Assembly (NCBI GenBank): GCA_945902115.1
Contig: CAMDLY010000011.1
Coordinates: forward strand, 1-55,805
Source: Lishizhenia tianjinensis
GTDB taxonomy: Bacteria > Bacteroidota > Bacteroidia > Flavobacteriales_D > Crocinitomicaceae
DNA length: 55,805 nt
Direction: 5' to 3'
Under the pieces are notes generated by a model. The model was not told where the DNA came from. It did no database searches and was given only the letters and a program-made list of their open reading frames with translations. Shown here piece after piece: positions 51,355 to 55,805 of the stretch. Positions within the stretch are counted from its first letter, which is position 1. The number at the start of each line of letters is the position of its first letter. The translations under genes and the position numbers were made by a program.

Positions 51355-51362
51355 TAATTTTG
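51355..51362 (+). promoter_or_regulatory. -7 promoter element (TAATTTTG)
   Basis: This is an exact TAnnTTTG match 13 bases before the threonine aldolase ATG at 51376. It lies in the 21-base gap, next to the start codon of the divergent permease, so the -33 box must lie inside that gene. Confidence 0.6.
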
Positions 51363-51375
51363 TAAAAATACTAAC

Positions 51376-52392
51376 ATGATTGATTTAAGAAGCGATACGG
51401 TTACTAAACCTTCCAAAGAAATGCTCGAGCACATGATGGGCGCCCCTGTGGGAGATGATGTATTCGGTGAAGACCCCACAGTAAATGAACTTGAAAGTTA
51501 CGGAGCTAAATTATTTGGAAAAGAGGCAGCAATATTTTGTTCCTCAGGCACCCAGAGCAATCAAATTGCTATAAACTTGCATGTTTCACCGGGTGGTGAA
51601 GTGATTTGTCATTACGAAAGTCATGTTTTTAAATATGAAGGTGGTGGTATTGCTAGAAATTCTGGTGCCTCCATACGTACAATTGACGGTGACAGAGGAA
51701 GGATAACCGCTTCATCAATCGCCAAATGGTTGAATCCCGCGCATGATGTGCATTTTCCATTAACCCAATTAGTCAGTATTGAAGATACATCGAATCGTGG
51801 TGGTGGTGCAATCTATAATTATGAGGATATTCAGGCAATTCACGCGCTGTGTATTAAGAATAAATTACCGCTGCATTTGGACGGAGCTAGATTGTTTAAT
51901 GCTCTTGTTGAAACACAAATTGACTATAGTGCTTATGCAGCAAATTTTGAAACGATTTCAATTTGTTTATCTAAAGGCTTGGGAGCGCCCATAGGATCAC
52001 TCCTACTCGGAACGAAAGAACAAATAGTTAAAGCACGTAGAATCCGAAAAGTTTTTGGTGGAGGAATGCGTCAAGCAGGAATAATCGCGGCAGCAGGTCT
52101 TTACGCGATGAAGTACAATGTGGAACGCTTAAAAACTGACCATACCAACGCAAAAGTAATATCTAATTTGTTAAGCTCCTTGAATTGGGTTGAAGATGTA
52201 GTGCCTGTTGAAACAAACATAATTGTAGCAGTCGTGAAAGACGACGAAACACGCAACAGTATTATTGAACGCTTAAAAGAAAATCATATTCTTTGTATGC
52301 CTTTTGGACCTGGTATGATAAGATTTGTGACTCATTTAGATATCGGCGAAAAAGAGATGGAAATACTCACGGATAGGCTAAAAAAAATATAA
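51376..52392 (+). CDS. ltaE: Threonine aldolase
   Basis: This 338-residue PLP enzyme of fold type I cleaves threonine to glycine and acetaldehyde. The opening IDLRSDTVTKPSKEML and GDDVFGEDPTVNELE are family signatures, HLDGARLFNA carries the PLP-contacting Asp and Arg, and Lys200 in CLSKGLGAPIGSLL is the PLP-bound lysine. The length is typical of the low-specificity L-type. L- versus allo-specificity cannot be told. It is followed after 54 bases by the second PorE-like gene. Confidence 0.94.
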   Translation: MIDLRSDTVTKPSKEMLEHMMGAPVGDDVFGEDPTVNELESYGAKLFGKEAAIFCSSGTQSNQIAINLHVSPGGEVICHYESHVFKYEGGGIARNSGASIRTIDGDRGRITASSIAKWLNPAHDVHFPLTQLVSIEDTSNRGGGAIYNYEDIQAIHALCIKNKLPLHLDGARLFNALVETQIDYSAYAANFETISICLSKGLGAPIGSLLLGTKEQIVKARRIRKVFGGGMRQAGIIAAAGLYAMKYNVERLKTDHTNAKVISNLLSSLNWVEDVVPVETNIIVAVVKDDETRNSIIERLKENHILCMPFGPGMIRFVTHLDIGEKEMEILTDRLKKI

Positions 52393-52446
52393 TAGATAAG
52401 TGTAACCTTTTTGCGTTTTGATGCTATAAAGAATTGTCTTTTTCTT

Positions 52447-54480
52447 ATGATAAAAATCTATACCGTATTAATTTTTTTAAGCTTCCTGCACACTATTTTC
52501 GCTCAAGAGTCTGCCTGTCAACTTAGCTCTCCAAAATATGAGAAGAAATTCACGAAAGCTCTTAGCGAAAAAGACCCCTTGAAACGCCAAGATAAGCTTG
52601 GAAAAGTTATTATTGATTTTCCGGAATTTCCGAAAACATACTTTTTTTTGGCAGAAATTACGAATCGAAACGCTCAAAGCACCTACAAGCAGGGTAATCA
52701 GAAGGAGGCCTTTAAACTTCAAAGCAAAGCCAACCTATTGTATCAAGCGACCATAAAAAAATGTGAGTATTACCATGCGAGTTGCTATTTTAATATATCT
52801 GAGAATTTATTATCAATGGGTGAGTCTGAGCAAGCAATACCCTACCTTGAGAAATACCTAGATTTCCCGGAAGACGATTTAGGAAAACTCGAAGATGACT
52901 TTGTCACAAAAAAAAGAAACGTTAAACTTTTGTTGGAAGAATTACAATTCGAGAAGAAATTATTTAACAATCCTGTCCCATTCAATCCAAGTAAAGTCAA
53001 AAATGTAAGCACTTCACAAGATGAATACTTTCCGATGATATCTCCTGACAATGATTTATTGTTCTTCTCGAGAAAAGTTGACAGAAAAAATTTGGGTGAT
53101 CTAACTGAAAACATAAGAGAAGAATTGACACTTTCATTAAAAGATCAGGAGAATTTAGAGTTTGATAACGGCTCACCTTTACCCTTACCTTTTAATTCAG
53201 GTAACTTTTTCAATTACGGGTCAACAACCTTATCTGTTGACAACAAAGAAATGATTGTCTGCGCCTGCAAGAAAGAATTCGTGAGCAACCAAAACTATTT
53301 AAACTGTGATCTATACACCTCTCAATATATTCGAAAAGGGAAAGGCGGAAATGATTTTGAGTGGTCTTCTATAGAGAATATGGGACCAAATATCAATACT
53401 CCTGATGGATGGGAGGCTCAGCCAACTTTGTCTTCAGACGGCCAATTGTTATTTTTCACAAGTGTTAGAAAAGGATCCCGAGACAATGATATTTTTATTT
53501 CTGAGAGGCAAAAAGATGGTTCATGGTCGAAAGCAGTGCCATTTGATTTAATAAATACGCCCGGAAAAGATAAAAGCCCATTTTTTCATCAAGATGGTGA
53601 AACATTATATTTCGTCTCAAGCACCTCCCAAAATCGCAAAGGTGCAGGTGGCTTAGACATTTTCTATATTAGACGCGAAGGCGCTGGGTGGACTGAGCCG
53701 ATTAATATTGGCTTTCCCATAAATTCTGTTGACGATGAATTAGGACTTTTTGTCTCCACCAGTGGACGCACGGCCTATTTTTCGAGCTTAAAAGAAGGTG
53801 AGTGGAATATCTACTCGTTCGATCTTTACGAAGAAGCCAGACCACAAGAAGTGGTCATTATCAAAGGAGACCTAAAAAATGAGGATGGATCTCCAGTAAA
53901 AGATGCAGTAATTGACATTAGCTATAACGAAAATGGACAGACCCAACAGTTTAAGGTAAATGGAGACGATGGTAAATTTGCTGCTGTGGTAAAAGTTAAT
54001 CAAAAACAAGATGTTACCGTTAGTATAAATAAAACTGGGTATGCATTTCAGGCCAAAGTAATTGAAAAAGAATCTTTCAACCTTGCTCAAGACTCCAAAA
54101 TAAAATTAGGAGAATTTGTCCTTGAAAAAATTGAATCAGGAAAGACACATAGACTAGCTGATGTGTTTTTCGCAACGGAATCCTTTGAGTTGAATCCTAA
54201 AGCAAAGGCCTTATTGAATAGCTTTAGTTCGTATTTGAATAAGAACCCAGAACTAAAGGTTAGTATCAATGGACACACCGACGACATAGGAGAAGATGAG
54301 AAAAATAAAATACTTTCGCAATCCAGAGCCGATGCAGTTAAAAATTACCTCGTCTCCAAAGGGATTGAGTCATTGAGGCTGAATGCCGTTGGTTTCGGTG
54401 AAAGCAAACCGAGTGTTCCGAATTCAAACGATTACAACCGTTCGCTGAATAGAAGAACAGAATTCGAATTCACCCCTTGA
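52447..54480 (+). CDS. Second PorE-like OmpA family protein
   Basis: This 677-residue exported protein has a signal peptide (about 1-19, TIFAQ). The domain order is the same as in the protein at 22156-24462. TPR-like helices come first (about 25-180), then a PD40 propeller (about 185-460, with DEYFPMISPDNDLLFFSRK, DGWEAQPTLSSDGQLLFFTS and KSPFFHQDGETLYFVSS). A carboxypeptidase-regulatory sandwich (about 475-550) and an OmpA peptidoglycan-binding domain (about 560-677, with NGHTDDIGEDEKNKILSQSRA and a RRTEFEF end) complete it. It probably belongs to T9SS or gliding envelope scaffolds. The start at 52447 is preferred to a TTG at 52411, since the signal peptide begins at the ATG. It ends 10 bases before a terminator. 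Confidence 0.82.
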   Translation: MIKIYTVLIFLSFLHTIFAQESACQLSSPKYEKKFTKALSEKDPLKRQDKLGKVIIDFPEFPKTYFFLAEITNRNAQSTYKQGNQKEAFKLQSKANLLYQATIKKCEYYHASCYFNISENLLSMGESEQAIPYLEKYLDFPEDDLGKLEDDFVTKKRNVKLLLEELQFEKKLFNNPVPFNPSKVKNVSTSQDEYFPMISPDNDLLFFSRKVDRKNLGDLTENIREELTLSLKDQENLEFDNGSPLPLPFNSGNFFNYGSTTLSVDNKEMIVCACKKEFVSNQNYLNCDLYTSQYIRKGKGGNDFEWSSIENMGPNINTPDGWEAQPTLSSDGQLLFFTSVRKGSRDNDIFISERQKDGSWSKAVPFDLINTPGKDKSPFFHQDGETLYFVSSTSQNRKGAGGLDIFYIRREGAGWTEPINIGFPINSVDDELGLFVSTSGRTAYFSSLKEGEWNIYSFDLYEEARPQEVVIIKGDLKNEDGSPVKDAVIDISYNENGQTQQFKVNGDDGKFAAVVKVNQKQDVTVSINKTGYAFQAKVIEKESFNLAQDSKIKLGEFVLEKIESGKTHRLADVFFATESFELNPKAKALLNSFSSYLNKNPELKVSINGHTDDIGEDEKNKILSQSRADAVKNYLVSKGIESLRLNAVGFGESKPSVPNSNDYNRSLNRRTEFEFTP

Positions 54481-54490
54481 CTATCAGGCA

Positions 54491-54521
54491 AAAAAAAAGA
54501 GGAATCGCTTCCTCTTTTTTT
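54491..54521. terminator. Symmetric bidirectional terminator
   Basis: A-run plus GAGGAA (54492-54504) pairs with TTCCTC plus T-run (54509-54521) in a 13-pair stem with a TCGC loop. The A and T tracts are symmetric, so it can end both the PorE-like gene from the left and rplS from the right. Confidence 0.9.
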
Positions 54522-54540
54522 CATAAAATATATGCTAAAT

Positions 54541-54903
54541 TTATTTTGCCACCACAAAACTTCTTTTCTCTCTAATTCTTGCAGATTTACCTGTTCTTTC
54601 TCTAAAATAGAAAATCCTCGCCCTTCTAACCGCTCCTTTTTTCACTATATCAATTGAATGAATGAACGGTGAATTAACAGGTATAATTCTTTCTACACCG
54701 ATATTACCAGACATTTTGCGAACCGTAAAGGTTTCAGTGGCTCCTGAACCTCTTCTTTGTAGCACTACGCCTTGAAATTGTTGAATTCGCTCCTTACTAC
54801 CTTCTACAATTTTATATGAAACAATCACTGTATCTCCTGCTCCAAACTTTGGAAGCTCCTTCGCAGTATACAATTCGTTTTGAATTTCTCTAATAATATT
54901 CAT
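54541..54903 (-). CDS. rplS: 50S ribosomal protein L19
   Basis: L19 sits at the 30S-50S interface of the ribosome. The 120-residue protein has FGAGDTVIVSYKIVEGSKERIQQFQGVV, RRGSGATETFTVRK, GVERIIPVNSPFIHSIDIVKKG and RARIFYFRERTGKSARIREK, all diagnostic. The start at 54903 (MNIIREIQ) is preferred to a longer frame from 54930; a purine-rich AAGAG lies just upstream. It stands alone, divergent from parA, and ends at the symmetric terminator. A near-consensus -7 element lies at 54941-54948. Confidence 0.97.
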   Translation of the reverse strand: MNIIREIQNELYTAKELPKFGAGDTVIVSYKIVEGSKERIQQFQGVVLQRRGSGATETFTVRKMSGNIGVERIIPVNSPFIHSIDIVKKGAVRRARIFYFRERTGKSARIREKRSFVVAK

Positions 54904-54940
54904 CTCTTCAAATTTTTCAAATTCCCACAATTTGGGGGTG

Positions 54941-54948
54941 CAATATTA
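54941..54948 (-). promoter_or_regulatory. -7 promoter element (TAATATTG, minus strand)
   Basis: This is a 7-of-8 match to TAnnTTTG on the minus strand, 37 bases upstream of the rplS ATG, followed by GCACCCC. It is a plausible rplS promoter, giving a leader of about 30 bases. Confidence 0.45.
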
Positions 54949-55143
54949 CAAATATTTCATCAATAACACTAATAAATTAAGCATTTTTTTATTGAAATTA
55001 TTAGTTCCTGGCTTGTTCGGTTATTGGCATAATCGTTAAATAACAGCAAAGATATAAACACAATTTGTAGATATCACGTTGAAAAGTAAAGATTGAAATT
55101 CAACTTACACTCTTGTTTTTACGTTAATTTTACCAATATAGAT

Positions 55144-55805
55144 ATGGGAAAAATAATTGCAATTGCGAATCAAAAAGGAGGAGTAGGAAAAACTACAACA
55201 AGTATTAATCTTGGTGGATGTTTGGGTGTTTTAGAATATAAGACACTTATTGTTGACGCTGACCCACAAGCAAATTCCACCTCGGGAACGGGCTTTGATC
55301 CCAAAAGTGTCCGTAATATATATGATTGCCTCGTTAATGGAGTTAATCCCAAAGACTTAATAATCCGTACACAAAGCCCAAATCTAGACCTTTTACCCTC
55401 CCACATAGACCTTGTTGGGGCTGAAATTGAAATGATAAATTTACCTCAGCGAGAATATCTCCTAAGAAATGCCTTAGAAAAAATCAAAGATAATTACGAT
55501 TTCATTTTGATTGATTGCTCTCCCTCTTTGGGGTTGATTACCATAAATTCGTTGGTTGCAGCCGATTCGGTAATGATACCCGTGCAATGCGAATACTTCG
55601 CACTTGAAGGACTAACGAAACTGCTTAATACCATAAAAATTGTACAAGGCAGGTTGAACCCGTCTTTAGAAATAGAAGGCTTATTATTGACTATGTACGA
55701 TACGCGTTTGAGATTAGCCAATCAAGTTGTTGACGAGGTTAAAACACATTTCCAAGAGCTGGTTTTTGATACCGTCATTCATAGAAATACAACACTTAGC
55801 GAAGC
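55144..55805 (+). CDS. parA: ParA/Soj family partition ATPase (truncated by window end)
   Basis: This is the 5' part of a ParA-type deviant Walker ATPase, which segregates chromosomes with ParB bound at parS. The 220 visible residues show the Walker A loop KGGVGKTT (11-18) with signature Lys11, the DADPQANST motif with Asp near 40, the FILIDCSPSLG Walker B strand near 120, and PVQCEYFALEGL. The length of the visible piece agrees with a 255-260 residue protein. parB is expected downstream, outside the window. The start at 55144 is directly followed by GKIIAIANQKGG, the family N-terminus. The gap to rplS is 240 bases and otherwise holds nothing I recognise. Confidence 0.95.
   Translation, partial: MGKIIAIANQKGGVGKTTTSINLGGCLGVLEYKTLIVDADPQANSTSGTGFDPKSVRNIYDCLVNGVNPKDLIIRTQSPNLDLLPSHIDLVGAEIEMINLPQREYLLRNALEKIKDNYDFILIDCSPSLGLITINSLVAADSVMIPVQCEYFALEGLTKLLNTIKIVQGRLNPSLEIEGLLLTMYDTRLRLANQVVDEVKTHFQELVFDTVIHRNTTLSE

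Noticed and set aside
52411-52446. Longer N-terminus of the second PorE-like protein from a TTG
   Set aside because: The signal peptide begins at the ATG at 52447, and the extra residues are not typical of an export signal.
54931-55143. Possible tRNA or small RNA between rplS and parA
   Set aside because: No cloverleaf or T-loop GTTCGA motif or terminator-ended hairpin was seen; it is plain AT-rich spacer.
1-55805. CRISPR array, prophage, insertion sequence, restriction or toxin-antitoxin genes
   Set aside because: No spaced short direct repeats, transposase DDE signature, phage structural genes or toxin motifs were seen in any frame.

Overview
The window is a densely packed piece of bacterial chromosome from a low-GC member of the Bacteroidota, most likely order Flavobacteriales (a Crocinitomicaceae- or Cryomorphaceae-like genus is my guess). 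The evidence is: type IX secretion (T9SS) cargo with gliding-motility-type (type B) and type A C-terminal sorting domains, a TonB-dependent receptor with a carboxypeptidase-regulatory plug extension, PorE-like TPR/propeller/OmpA proteins, the alternative Bacteroidota GlmU-like protein, and repeated TAnnTTTG -7 promoter elements close to start codons. I count 48 protein genes (the last is cut by the window end). I see no rRNA, tRNA, CRISPR array, prophage or transposase.

Layout. 1-366: non-coding, with an integron attC-like folded repeat. 367-4412: a large T9SS type B protein with an IgGFc-binding-like head, then mnmA. 4409-4621: a small unknown gene on the minus strand. 4775-7706: lipoprotein, rhodanese, DedA and thiolase in one tight operon. 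7798-10170: a second type B protein. 10173-13900: membrane-anchored unknown (-), sodium:solute symporter overlapping a GlmU-like protein (+), FHA protein (-). 13942-17678 (-): M15 peptidase lipoprotein, small secreted protein, TonB-dependent receptor. 17776-18800: PabA/TrpG-type amidotransferase and RidA, transcribed divergently. 18804-25951 (+): GT2 fused to a degenerate sugar transferase, 2-oxoacid dehydrogenase E2, PorE-like protein, exonuclease, FAH-family protein. 25948-28152 (-): FG-GAP/VCBS type A cargo. 28418-33135 (+): lipoprotein, trmB, TPR protein, ribH, glmM. 33127-35444: aroB (-) and proline dehydrogenase (+), divergent. 35447-43379 (-): a six-gene run from thiolase through a Ycf48-like protein, a large lipoprotein, a DUF5723-like outer-membrane protein and type A cargo to a GT39-like membrane enzyme. 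43461-47361 (+): GlcD-like oxidase, ElaA-like acetyltransferase, M13 peptidase. 47392-49923 (-): ppx/gppA, hisS, small lipoprotein. 49991-54480: yqgE (+), TauE/SafE permease (-), threonine aldolase (+), second PorE-like protein (+). 54541-55805: rplS (-) and a truncated parA (+).

Working together. Much of the window serves the cell envelope: four T9SS cargo proteins, two PorE-like periplasmic or outer-membrane linkers, several lipoproteins, and wall-precursor enzymes (GlmM and the GlmU-like protein). The rest is housekeeping: tRNA modification and charging, riboflavin, shikimate, proline and thiolase chemistry. ParA at the right edge suggests a chromosome partition locus just outside.

The observations most worth a second look are the attC-like element at the left edge, the lipoprotein/DUF5723/type A cargo triad at 36856-41122, the GT2 fused to a gutted sugar-transferase domain, and several promoters whose -7 element nearly touches the start codon, including an interlocked divergent pair at 18386-18400. 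No completely new system is obvious; the triad is the best candidate for an undescribed envelope module. All calls come from reading the sequence; no database search was run.
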